64,000 nt of DNA from Mixophyes australis (lineage: Eukaryota > Chordata > Amphibia > Anura > Limnodynastidae): the NCBI GenBank assembly GCA_036250195.1, contig JAVHZZ010000062.1, forward strand, positions 606,856 to 670,855, written 5' to 3'. Positions 1 to 11,900 of the stretch are shown in pieces. The number at the start of each line of letters is the position of its first letter. The first letter of the stretch is position 1. The notes beneath the pieces were generated by a model. It had not been told where the DNA came from and made no database searches. It was given only the letters and a program-made list of their open reading frames with translations. Both the position numbers and the translations under genes were made by a program.

Positions 1-179
1 GCCCACAATTATCAACTTTCTAAGTCTTTCTGAGCACGAGAAATCGCGAAATATAGTCATTTCTTCATTGCCGTCCAAAAACAACGCTTTTTTGCATTTC
101 TGTCTCACTTTCTCTTGTAAACAATGATTTACATCAATCCTTTTACATAATTCTTGTTTCTCATGACATTTCTAACATT
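1..179. repeat. Representative class C monomer, 179 bp
   Basis: Class C is the second common class, scattered through the whole window. It differs from A at six linked sites: C37, G48, T52, T99, G117 and T118. The G at 48 creates the palindrome TCGCGA (NruI site) at 44-49, absent from every other class except hybrids with a C-type 5' half. The GT at 117-118 destroys the TTTCT-CTT-AGAAA dyad at 109-121. The window begins exactly at this monomer's first base, so its upstream neighbour is not seen. 1-537 holds three monomers in the order C-A-H, ahead of the first recognisable HOR copy. Confidence 0.92.
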
Positions 180-358
180 GCCCACAATTATCAACTTTCT
201 AAGTCTTTCTGAGCAGGAGAAATCGCAAAACATAGTCATTTCTTCATTGCCGTCCAAAAACAACGCTTTTTTGCATTCCTGTCTCACTTTCTCTTAGAAA
301 CAATGATTTACATCAATCCTTTTACATAATTCTTGTTTCTCATGACATTTCTAACATT
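180..358. repeat. Representative class A (consensus) monomer, 179 bp
   Basis: This is a clean copy of the commonest monomer. It carries G37, C45, A48, C52, A67, C75, C99, G102 and A117-G118. It holds four short dyads: TTTCT-N7-AGAAA at 27-43, CAAAAA-N7-TTTTTG at 76-94, TTTCT-CTT-AGAAA at 109-121 and TGAT-TTAC-ATCA at 125-136. It also holds a TCATGA palindrome (BspHI site) at 161-166, which is lost in M monomers. Short dyads are a known property of several satellites that lack a CENP-B box; a function here is inference. Confidence 0.93.
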
Positions 359-537
359 GCCCACAATTATCAACTTTCTAAGTCTTTCTGTGCAGGAGAA
401 ATCGCAAAACATAGTCATTTCTTCATTGCCGTCCAAAAACAACGCTTTTTTGCATTCCTTTCTCACTTTCTCTTAGAAACAATGATTTACATCAATCCTT
501 TTACATAATTCTTGTTTCTCATGACATTTCTAACATT

Positions 538-2327
538 GCCCACAATTATCAACTTTCTAAGTCTTTCTGAGCAGGAGAAATTGCAAAACATAGTCATTTC
601 TTCATTGCCGTCCAAAAACAACGCTTTTTTGCATTCCTGTCTCACTTTCTCTTGTAAACAATGATTTACATCAATCCTTTTACATAATTCTTGTTTCTCA
701 TGACATTTCTAACATTGCCCACAATTATCAACTTTCTAAGTCTTTCTGAGCACGAGAAATCGCGAAATATAGTCATTTCTTCATTGCCGTCTAAAAACAA
801 CGCTTTTTTTGCATTTCTGTCTCACTTTCTCTTGTAAACAATGATTTACATCAATCCTTTTACATAATTCTTGTTTCTCATGACATTTCTAACATTGCCC
901 ACAATTATCAACTTTCTAAGTCTTTCTGAGCAGGAGAAATCGCAAAACATAGTCATTTCTTCATTGCCGTCCAAAAACAACGCTTTTTTGCATTCCTGTC
1001 TCACTTTCTCTTAGAAACAATGATTTACATCAATCCTTTTACATAATTCTTGTTTCTCATGACATTTCTAACATTGCCCACAATTATCAACTTTCTAAGT
1101 CTTTCTGAGCAGGAGAAATCGCAAAACATAGTCATTTCTTCATTGCCGTCCAAAAACAACGCTTTTTTGCATTCCTGTCTCACTTTCTCTTAGAAACAAT
1201 GATTTACATCAATCCTTTTACATAATTCTTGTTTCTCATGACATTTCTAACATTGCCCACAATTATCAACTTTCTAAGTCTTTCTGAGCACGAGAAATTG
1301 CAAAACATAGTCATTTCTTCATTGCCGTACAAAACAACGCTTTTTTGCATTTCTGTCTTACTTTCTCTTGTAAACAATGATTTACATCAATCCTTTTACA
1401 TAATTCTTGTTTCTCATGACATTTCTAACATTGCCCACAATTATCAACTTTCTAAGTCTTTCTGAGCACGAGAAATTGCAAAACATAGTCATTTCTTCAT
1501 TGCCGTCCAAAAACAACGCTTTTTTGCATTCCTGTCTCACTTTCTCTTAGAAACAATGATTTACATCAATCCTTTTACATAATTCTTGTTTCTCATGACA
1601 TTTCTAACATTGCCCACAATTATCAACTTTCTAAGTCTTTCTGAGCACGAGAAATCGCGAAATATAGTCATTTCTTCATTGCCGTCCAAAAACAACGCTT
1701 TTTTGCATTTCTGTCTCACTTTCTCTTGTAAACAATGATTTACATCAATCCTTTTACATAATTCTTGTTTCTCATGACATTTCTAACATTGCCCACAATT
1801 ATCAACTTTCTAAGTCTTTCTGAGCAGGAGAAATCGCAAAACATAGTCATTTCTTCATTGCCGTCCAAAAACAACGCTTTTTTGCATTCCTGTCTCACTT
1901 TCTCTTAGAAACAATGATTTACATCAATCCTTTTACATAATTCTTGTTTCTCATGACATTTCTAACATTGCCCACAATTATCAACTTTCTAAGTCTTTCT
2001 GAGCAGGAGAAATCGCAAAACATAGTCATTTCTTCATTGCCGTCCAAAAACAACGCTTTTTTGCATTCCTGTCTCACTTTCTCTTAGAAACAATGATTTA
2101 CATCAATCCTTTTACATAATTCTTGTTTCTCATGACATTTCTAACATTGCCCACAATTATCAACTTTCTAAGTCTTTCTGAGCAGGAGAAATCGCAAAAC
2201 ATAGTCATTTCTTCATTGCCGTCCAAAAACAACGCTTTTTTGCATTCCTGTCTCACTTTCTCTTAGAAACAATGATTTACATCAATCCTTTTACATAATT
2301 CTTGTTTCTCATGACATTTCTAACATT
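538..2327. repeat. 10-monomer HOR, left family, copy 1 (1790 bp)
   Basis: The order is D-C7-A-A-I-E-C-A-A-A. The 180-bp C7 and the 178-bp I cancel, so the block is exactly 10 x 179 bp. The same order follows directly at 2328. The third slot here is A where the second copy has Q. Confidence 0.85.
717..896. repeat. Representative C7 monomer (180 bp, T7 variant)
   Basis: This is a class C monomer with seven instead of six Ts at 88-94. The same length variant starts at 717, 2507, 9486, 11993, 15931, 23271, 33833, 41352, 44217, 49230, 51200, 55318 and 63195. Because C7 always occupies the same place in the monomer order (after D on the left, before A-N on the right), it is an inherited marker and not repeated independent slippage. 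The copy at 717 also has a private change in the CCGTCC motif (CCGTCT). Confidence 0.92.
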
Positions 2328-4117
2328 GTTCACAATTATCAACTTTCTAAGTCTTTCTGAGCAGGAGAAATTGCAAAACATAGTCATTTCTTCATTGCCG
2401 TCCAAAAACAACGCTTTTTTGCATTCCTGTCTCACTTTCTCTTGTAAACAATGATTTACATCAATCCTTTTACATAATTCTTGTTTCTCATGACATTTCT
2501 AACATTGCCCACAATTATCAACTTTCTAAGTCTTTCTGAGCACGAGAAATCGCGAAATATAGTCATTTCTTCATTGCCGTCCAAAAACAACGCTTTTTTT
2601 GCATTTCTGTCTCACTTTCTCTTGTAAACAATGATTTACATCAATCCTTTTACATAATTCTTGTTTCTCATGACATTTCTAACATTGCCCACAATTATCA
2701 ACTTTCTAAGTCTTTCTGAGCAGGAGAAATCGCAAAAGATAGTCATTTCTTCATTGCCGTCCAAAAACAACGCTTTTTTGCATTCCTGTCTCACTTTCTC
2801 TTAGAAACAATGATTTACATCAATCCTTTTACATAATTCTTGTTTCTCATGACATTTCTAACATTGCCCACAATTATCAACTTTCTAAGTCTTTCTGAGC
2901 AGGAGAAATCGCAAAACATAGTCATTTCTTCATTGCCGTCCAAAAACAACGCTTTTTTGCATTCCTGTCTCACTTTCTCTTAGAAACAATGATTTACATC
3001 AATCCTTTTACATAATTCTTGTTTCTCATGACATTTCTAACATTGCCCACAATTATCAACTTTCTAAGTCTTTCTGAGCAGGAGAAATTGCAAAACATAG
3101 TCATTTCTTCATTGCCGTACAAAACAACGCTTTTTTGCATTTCTGTCTCACTTTCTCTTGTAAACAATGATTTACATCAATCCTTTTACATAATTCTTGT
3201 TTCTCATGACATTTCTAACATTGCCCACAATTATCAACTTTCTAAGTCTTTCTGAGCACGAGAAATTGCAAAACATAGTCATTTCTTCATTGCCGTCCAA
3301 AAACAACGCTTTTTTGCATTCCTGTCTCACTTTCTCTTAGAAACAATGATTTACATCAATCCTTTTACATAATTCTTGTTTCTCATGACATTTCTAACAT
3401 TGCCCACAATTATCAACTTTCTAAGTCTTTCTGAGCACGAGAAATCGCGAAATATAGTCATTTCTTCATTGCCGTCCAAAAACAACGCTTTTTTGCATTT
3501 CTGTCTCACTTTCTCTTGTAAACAATGATTTACATCAATCCTTTTACATAATTCTTGTTTCTCATGACATTTCTAACATTGCCCACAATTATCAACTTTC
3601 TAAGTCTTTCTGAGCAGGAGAAATCGCAAAACATAGTCATTTCTTCATTGCCGTCCAAAAACAACGCTTTTTTGCATTCCTGTCTCACTTTCTCTTAGAA
3701 ACAATGATTTACATCAATCCTTTTACATAATTCTTGTTTCTCATGACATTTCTAACATTGCCCACAATTATCAACTTTCTAAGTCTTTCTGAGCAGGAGA
3801 AATCGCAAAACATAGTCATTTCTTCATTGCCGTCCAAAAACAACGCTTTTTTGCATTCCTGTCTCACTTTCTCTTAGAAACAATGATTTACATCAATCCT
3901 TTTACATAATTCTTGTTTCTCATGACATTTCTAACATTGCCCACAATTATCAACTTTCTAAGTCTTTCTGAGCAGGAGAAATCGCAAAACATAGTCATTT
4001 CTTCATTGCCGTCCAAAAACAACGCTTTTTTGCATTCCTGTCTCACTTTCTCTTAGAAACAATGATTTACATCAATCCTTTTACATAATTCTTGTTTCTC
4101 ATGACATTTCTAACATT
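2328..4117. repeat. 10-monomer HOR, left family, copy 2 (1790 bp)
   Basis: The order is D-C7-Q-A-I-E-C-A-A-A, identical to the preceding block except for Q in slot three. The D monomer has a private change at its start (GTTCACAATT in place of GCCCACAATT). Confidence 0.85.
3045..3222. repeat. Representative class I monomer (178 bp, A4 variant)
   Basis: The A5 run at 77-81 has lost one A and the base before it is changed (GTACAAAAC). The monomer also has T45, T99 and G117-T118. Nine such monomers start at 1255, 3045, 5013, 6802, 11099, 12531, 17365, 25063 and 29717, and none occurs after 29.9 kb. The copy at 1255 also has C37 and a T at 106. The one-base loss changes frame across the monomer and opens a 78-codon frame beginning 26 bases upstream of each copy. 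I regard that frame as an artefact. I is always followed by E (or an E/H hybrid). Confidence 0.92.
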
Positions 4118-5906
4118 GCCCACAATTATCAACTTTCTAAGTCTTTCTGAGCAGGAGAAATCGCAAAACATAGTCATTTCTTCGTTGCCGTCCAAAAACA
4201 ACGCTTTTTTGCATTCCTGTCTCACTTTCTCTTAGAAACAATGATTTACATCAATCCTTTTACATAATTCTTGTTTCTCATGACATTTCTAACATTGCCC
4301 ACAATTATCAACTTTCTAAGTCTTTCTGAGCAGGAGAAATCGCAAAACATAGTCATTTCTTCATTGCCGTACAAAAACAACGCTTTTTTGCATTCCTGTC
4401 TCACTTTCTCTTAGAAACAATGATTTACATCAATCCTTTTACATAATTTTTGTTTCTCATGACATTTCTAACATTGCCCACAATTATCAACTTTCTAAGT
4501 CTTTCTGAGCAGGAGAAATCGCAAAACATAGTCATTTCTTCGTTGCCGTCCAAAAACAACGCTTTTTTGCATTCCTGTCTCACTTTCTCTTAGAAACAAT
4601 GATTTACATCAATCCTTTTACATAATTCTTGTTTCTCATGACATTTCTAACATTGCCCACAATTATCAACTTTCTAAGTCTTTCTGAGCAGGAGAAATCG
4701 CAAAACATAGTCATTTCTTCATTGCCGTCCAAAAACAACGCTTTTTTGCATTCCTGTCTCACTTTCTCTTAGAAACAATGATTTACATCAATCCTTTTAC
4801 ATAATTCTTGTTTCTCATGACATTTCTAACATTGCCCACAATTATCAACTTTCTAAGTCTTTCTGAGCAGGAGAAATCGCAAAACATAGTCATTTCTTCA
4901 TTGCCGTCCAAAAACAACGCTTTTTTGCATTCCTGTCTCACTTTCTCTTAGAAACAATGATTTACATCAATCCTTTTACATAATTCTTGTTTCTCATGAC
5001 ATTTCTAACATTGCCCACAATTATCAACTTTCTAAGTCTTTCTGAGCAGGAGAAATTGCAAAACATAGTCATTTCTTCATTGCCGTACAAAACAACGCTT
5101 TTTTGCATTTCTGTCTCACTTTCTCTTGTAAACAATGATTTACATCAATCCTTTTACATAATTCTTGTTTCTCATGACATTTCTAACATTGCCCACAATT
5201 ATCAACTTTCTAAGTCTTTCTGAGCACGAGAAATTGCAAAACATAGTCATTTCTTCATTGCCGTCCAAAAACAACGCTTTTTTGCATTCCTTTCTCACTT
5301 TCTCTTAGAAACAATGATTTACATCAATCCTTTTACATAATTCTTGTTTCTCATGACATTTCTAACATTGCCCACAATTATCAACTTTCTAAGTCTTTCT
5401 GAGCACGAGAAATCGCGAAATATAGTCATTTCTTCATTGCCGTCCAAAAACAACGCTTTTTTGCATTTCTGTCTCACTTTCTCTTGTAAACAATGATTTA
5501 CATCAATCCTTTTACATAATTCTTGTTTCTCATGACATTTCTAACATTGCCCACAATTATCAACTTTCTAAGTCTTTCTGAGCAGGAGAAATCGCAAAAC
5601 ATAGTCATTTCTTCATTGCCGTCCAAAAACAACGCTTTTTTGCATTCCTGTCTCACTTTCTCTTAGAAACAATGATTTACATCAATCCTTTTACATAATT
5701 CTTGTTTCTCATGACATTTCTAACATTGCCCACAATTATCAACTTTCTAAGTCTTTCTGAGCAGGAGAAATTGCAAAACATAGTCATTTCTTCATTGCCG
5801 TCCAAAAACAACGTTTTTTTGCATTCCTGTCTCACTTTCTCTTGTAAACAATGATTTACATCAATCCTTTTACATAATTCTTGTTTCTCATGACATTTCT
5901 AACATT
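4118..5906. repeat. 10-monomer HOR of J-K-J type, copy 1 (1789 bp)
   Basis: The order is J-K-J-A-A-I-E/H-C-A-D. The seventh monomer (5191) is a hybrid of E and H. The next block repeats the first nine slots. The D at 5728 has a private T in the ACGCT motif. Confidence 0.83.
5191..5369. repeat. E/H hybrid monomer
   Basis: The 5' sites are E type (C37, T45), and the 3' part carries the H marker T102 with A117-G118. It follows I, where a normal E stands in every other case, so a switch from E to H within the monomer is the simplest reading. Confidence 0.75.
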
Positions 5907-7695
5907 GCCCACAATTATCAACTTTCTAAGTCTTTCTGAGCAGGAGAAATCGCAAAACATAGTCATTTCTTCGTTGCCGTCCAAAAACAACGCTTTTTTG
6001 CATTCCTGTCTCACTTTCTCTTAGAAACAATGATTTACATCAATCCTTTTACATAATTCTTGTTTCTCATGACATTTCTAACATTGCCCACAATTATCAA
6101 CTTTCTAAGTCTTTCTGAGCAGGAGAAATCGCAAAACATAGTCATTTCTTTATTGCCGTACAAAAACAACGCTTTTTTGCATTCCTGTCTCACTTTCTCT
6201 TAGAAACAATGATTTACATCAATCCTTTTACATAATTCTTGTTTCTCATGACATTTCTAACATTGCCCACAATTATCAACTTTCTAAGTCTTTCTGAGCA
6301 GGAGAAATCGCAAAACATAGTCATTTCTTCGTTGCCGTCCAAAAACAACGCTTTTTTGCATTCCTGTCTCACTTTCTCTTAGAAACAATGATTTACATCA
6401 ATCCTTTTACATAATTCTTGTTTCTCATGACATTTCTAACATTGCCCACAATTATCAACTTTCTAAGTCTTTCTGAGCAGGAGAAATCGCAAAACATAGT
6501 CATTTCTTCATTGCCGTCCAAAAACAACGCTTTTTTGCATTCCTGTCTCACTTTCTCTTAGAAACAATGATTTACATCAATCCTTTTACATAATTCTTGT
6601 TTCTCATGACATTTCTAACATTGCCCACAATTATCAACTTTCTAAGTCTTTCTGAGCAGGAGAAATCGCAAAACATAGTCATTTCTTCATTGCCGTCCAA
6701 AAACAACGCTTTTTTGCATTCCTGTCTCACTTTCTCTTAGAAACAATGATTTACATCAATCCTTTTACATAATTCTTGTTTCTCATGACATTTCTAACAT
6801 TGCCCACAATTATCAACTTTCTAAGTCTTTCTGAGCAGGAGAAATTGCAAAACATAGTCATTTCTTCATTGCCGTACAAAACAACGCTTTTTTGCATTTC
6901 TGTCTCACTTTCTCTTGTAAACAATGATTTACATCAATCCTTTTACATAATTCTTGTTTCTCATGACATTTCTAACATTGCCCACAATTATCAACTTTCT
7001 AAGTCTTTCTGAGCACGAGAAATTGCAAAACATAGTCATTTCTTCATTGCCGTCCAAAAACAACGCTTTTTTGCATTCCTGTCTCACTTTCTCTTAGAAA
7101 CAATGATTTACATCAATCCTTTTACATAATTCTTGTTTCTCATGACATTTCTAACATTGCCCACAATTATCAACTTTCTAAGTCTTTCTGAGCACGAGAA
7201 ATCGCGAAATATAGTCATTTCTTCATTGCCGTCCAAAAACAACGCTTTTTTGCATTTCTGTCTCACTTTCTCTTGTAAACAATGATTTACATCAATCCTT
7301 TTACATAATTCTTGTTTCTCATGACATTTCTAACATTGCCCACAATTATCAACTTTCTAAGTCTTTCTGAGCAGGAGAAATCGCAAAACATAGTCATTTC
7401 TTCATTGCCGTCCAAAAACAACGCTTTTTTGCATTCCTGTCTCACTTTCTCTTAGAAACAATGATTTACATCAATCCTTTTACATAATTCTTGTTTCTCA
7501 TGACATTTCTAACATTGCCCACAATTATCAACTTTCTAAGTCTTTCTGTGCAGGAGAAATCGCAAAACATAGTCATTTCTTCATTGCCGTCCAAAAACAA
7601 CGCTTTTTTGCATTCCTTTCTCACTTTCTCTTAGAAACAATGATTTACATCAATCCTTTTACATAATTCTTGTTTCTCATGACATTTCTAACATT
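5907..7695. repeat. 10-monomer HOR of J-K-J type, copy 2 (1789 bp)
   Basis: The order is J-K-J-A-A-I-E-C-A-H, offset by 1789 bp from the copy before it. It ends in H, followed by D, where copy 1 has D alone. The K monomer here carries a private CTTTATTG and lacks the 153T of the first K. Confidence 0.83.
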
Positions 7696-8232
7696 GCCCA
7701 CAATTATCAACTTTCTAAGTCTTTCTGAGCAGGAGAAATTGCAAAACATAGTCATTTCTTCATTGCCGTCCAAAAACAACGCTTTTTTGCATTCCTGTCT
7801 CACTTTCTCTTGTAAACAATGATTTACATCAATCCTTTTACATAATTCTTGTTTCTCATGACATTTCTAACATTGCCCACAATTATCAACTTTCTAAGTC
7901 TTTCTGAGCACGAGAAATTGCAAAACATAGTCATTTCTTCATTGCCGTCCAAAAACAACGCTTTTTTGCATTCCTGTCTCACTTTCTCTTAGAAACAATG
8001 ATTTACATCAATCCTTTTACATAATTCTTGTTTCTCATGACATTTCTAACATTGCCCACAATTATCAACTTTCTAAGTCTTTCTGAGCACGAGAAATCGC
8101 GAAATATAGTCATTTCTTCATTGCCGTCCAAAAACAACGCTTTTTTGCATTTCTGTCTCACTTTCTCTTGTAAACAATGATTTACATCAATCCTTTTACA
8201 TAATTCTTGTTTCTCATGACATTTCTAACATT
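7517..8232. repeat. 4-monomer H-D-E-C repeat, copy 1 (716 bp)
   Basis: The order H-D-E-C spans four 179-bp monomers. It is repeated without interruption at 8233. This is the shortest local tandem duplication I can define by class order. Its H overlaps the end of the J-K-J block. Confidence 0.82.
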
Positions 8233-8948
8233 GCCCACAATTATCAACTTTCTAAGTCTTTCTGTGCAGGAGAAATCGCAAAACATAGTCATTTCTTCAT
8301 TGCCGTCCAAAAACAACGCTTTTTTGCATTCCTTTCTCACTTTCTCTTAGAAACAATGATTTACATCAATCCTTTTACATAATTCTTGTTTCTCATGACA
8401 TTTCTAACATTGCCCACAATTATCAACTTTCTAAGTCTTTCTGAGCAGGAGAAATTGCAAAACATAGTCATTTCTTCATTGCCGTCCAAAAACAACGCTT
8501 TTTTGCATTCCTGTCTCACTTTCTCTTGTAAACAATGATTTACATCAATCCTTTTACATAATTCTTGTTTCTCATGACATTTCTAACATTGCCCACAATT
8601 ATCAACTTTCTAAGTCTTTCTGAGCACGAGAAATTGCAAAACATAGTCATTTCTTCATTGCCGTCCAAAAACAACGCTTTTTTGCATTCCTGTCTCACTT
8701 TCTCTTAGAAACAATGATTTACATCAATCCTTTTACATAATTCTTGTTTCTCATGACATTTCTAACATTGCCCACAATTATCAACTTTCTAAGTCTTTCT
8801 GAGCACGAGAAATCGCGAAATATAGTCATTTCTTCATTGCCGTCCAAAAACAACGCTTTTTTGCATTTCTGTCTCACTTTCTCTTGTAAACAATGATTTA
8901 CATCAATCCTTTTACATAATTCTTGTTTCTCATGACATTTCTAACATT
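8233..8948. repeat. 4-monomer H-D-E-C repeat, copy 2 (716 bp)
   Basis: The order H-D-E-C is the same as in 7517-8232. It is followed by A-H-D-C7, so a third H-D pair comes soon after. Confidence 0.82.
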
Positions 8949-11900
8949 GCCCACAATTATCAACTTTCTAAGTCTTTCTGAGCAGGAGAAATCGCAAAAC
9001 ATAGTCATTTCTTCATTGCCGTCCAAAAACAACGCTTTTTTGCATTCCTGTCTCACTTTCTCTTAGAAACAATGATTTACATCAATCCTTTTACATAATT
9101 CTTGTTTCTCATGACATTTCTAACATTGCCCACAATTATCAACTTTCTAAGTCTTTCTGTGCAGGAGAAATCGCAAAACATAGTCATTTCTTCATTGCCG
9201 TCCAAAAACAACGCTTTTTTGCATTCCTTTCTCACTTTCTCTTAGAAACAATGATTTACATCAATCCTTTTACATAATTCTTGTTTCTCATGACATTTCT
9301 AACATTGCCCACAATTATCAACTTTCTAAGTCTTTCTGAGCAGGAGAAATTGCAAAACATAGTCATTTCTTCATTGCCGTCCAAAAACAACGCTTTTTTG
9401 CATTCCTGTCTCACTTTCTCTTGTAAACAATGATTTACATCAATCCTTTTACATAATTCTTGTTTCTCATGACATTTCTAACATTGCCCACAATTATCAA
9501 CTTTCTAAGTCTTTCTGAGCACGAGAAATCGCGAAATATAGTCATTTCTTCATTGCCGTCCAAAAACAACGCTTTTTTTGCATTTCTGTCTCACTTTCTC
9601 TTGTAAACAATGATTTACATCAATCCTTTTACATAATTCTTGTTTCTCATGACATTTCTAACATTGCCCACAATTATCAACTTTCTAAGTCTTTCTGAGC
9701 AGGAGAAATCGCAAAAGATAGTCATTTCTTCATTGCCGTCCAAAAACAACGCTTTTTTGCATTCCTGTCTCACTTTCTCTTAGAAACAATGATTTACATC
9801 AATCCTTTTACATAATTCTTGTTTCTCATGACATTTCTAACATTGCCCACAATTATCAACTTTCTAAGTCTTTCTGAGCAGGAGAAATCGCAAAACATAG
9901 TCATTTCTTCATTGCCGTCCAAAAACAACGCTTTTTTGCATTCCTGTCTCACTTTCTCTTAGAAACAATGATTTACATCAATCCTTTTACATAATTCTTG
10001 TTTCTCATGACATTTCTAACATTGCCCACAATTATCAACTTTCTAAGTCTTTCTGAGCAGGAGAAATCGCAAAACATAGTCATTTCTTCATTGCCGTCCA
10101 AAAACAACGCTTTTTTGCATTCCTGTCTCACTTTCTCTTAGAAACAATGATTTACATCAATCCTTTTACATAATTCTTGTTTCTCATGACATTTCTAACA
10201 TTGCCCACAATTATCAACTTTCTAAGTCTTTCTGAGCAGGAGAAATCGCAAAACATAGTCATTTCTTCATTGCCGTCCAAAAACAACGCTTTTTTGCATT
10301 CCTGTCTCACTTTCTCTTAGAAACAATGATTTACATCAATCCTTTTACATAATTCTTGTTTCTCATGACATTTCTAACATTGCCCACAATTATCAACTTT
10401 CTAAGTCTTTCTGAGCAGGAGAAATCGCAAAACATAGTCATTTCTTCATTGCCGTCCAAAAACAACGCTTTTTTGCATTCCTGTCTCACTTTCTCTTAGA
10501 AACAATGATTTACATCAATCCTTTTACATAATTCTTGTTTCTCATGACATTTCTAACATTGCCCACAATTATCAACTTTCTAAGTCTTTCTGAGCAGGAG
10601 AAATCGCAAAACATAGTCATTTCTTCGTTGCCGTCCAAAAACAACGCTTTTTTGCATTCCTGTCTCACTTTCTCTTAGAAACAATGATTTACTTCAATCC
10701 TTTTACATAATTCTTGTTTCTCATGACATTTCTAACATTGCCCACAATTATCAACTTTCTAAGTCTTTCTGAGCAGTGAGAAATCGCAAAACATAGTCAT
10801 TTCTTCATTGCCGTCCAAAAACAACGCTTTTTTGCATTCCTGTCTCACTTTCTCTTAGAAACAATGATTTATATCAATCCTTTTACATAATTCTTGTTTC
10901 TCATGACATTTCTAACATTGCCCACAATTATCAACTTTCTAAGTCTTTCTGAGCAGGAGAAATCGCAAAACATAGTCATTTCTTCATTGCCGTCCAAAAA
11001 CAACGCTTTTTTGCATTCCTGTCTCACTTTCTCTTAGAAACAATGATTTACATCAATCATTTTACATAATTCTTGTTTCTCATGACATTTCTAACATTGC
11101 CCACAATTATCAACTTTCTAAGTCTTTCTGAGCAGGAGAAATTGCAAAACATAGTCATTTCTTCATTGCCGTACAAAACAACGCTTTTTTGCATTTCTGT
11201 CTCACTTTCTCTTGTAAACAATGATTTACATCAATCCTTTTACATAATTCTTGTTTCTCATGACATTTCTAACATTGCCCACAATTATCAACTTTCTAAG
11301 TCTTTCTGAGCACGAGAAATTGCAAAACATAGTCATTTCTTCATTGCCGTCCAAAAACAACGCTTTTTTGCATTCCTGTCTCACTTTCTCTTAGAAACAA
11401 TGATTTACATCAATCCTTTTACATAATTCTTGTTTCTCATGACATTTCTAACATTGCCCACAATTATCAACTTTCTAAGTCTTTCTGAGCACGAGAAATC
11501 GCGAAATATAGTCATTTCTTCATTGCCGTCCAAAAACAACGCTTTTTTGCATTTCTATCTCACTTTCTCTTGTAAACAATGATTTACATCAATCCTTTTA
11601 CATAATTCTTGTTTCTCATGACATTTCTAACATTGCCCACAATTATCAACTTTCTAAGTCTTTCTGTGCAGGAGAAATCGCAAAACATAGTCATTTCTTC
11701 ATTGCCGTCCAAAAACAACGCTTTTTTGCATTCCTTTCTCACTTTCTCTTAGAAACAATGATTTACATCAATCCTTTTACATAATTCTTGTTTCTCATGA
11801 CATTTCTAACATTGCCCACAATTATCAACTTTCTAAGTCTTTCTGAGCAGGAGAAATTGCAAAACATAGTCATTTCTTCATTGCCGTCCAAAAACAACGC

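Noticed and set aside
88..93. T6 run in each monomer as an RNA polymerase III terminator
   Set aside because: No A-box or B-box promoter was recognised upstream within the monomer, and a homopolymer run alone is not evidence of a gene.
1229..1465. 78-codon plus-strand open frame, recurring at 3019, 4987, 6776, 11073, 12505, 17339, 25037 and 29691
   Set aside because: It appears only where the 178-bp I monomer shifts the frame by one base. It covers repeat sequence in two registers and encodes the same start of the monomer twice. No promoter or conserved coding pattern is seen. It is a by-product of the indel.
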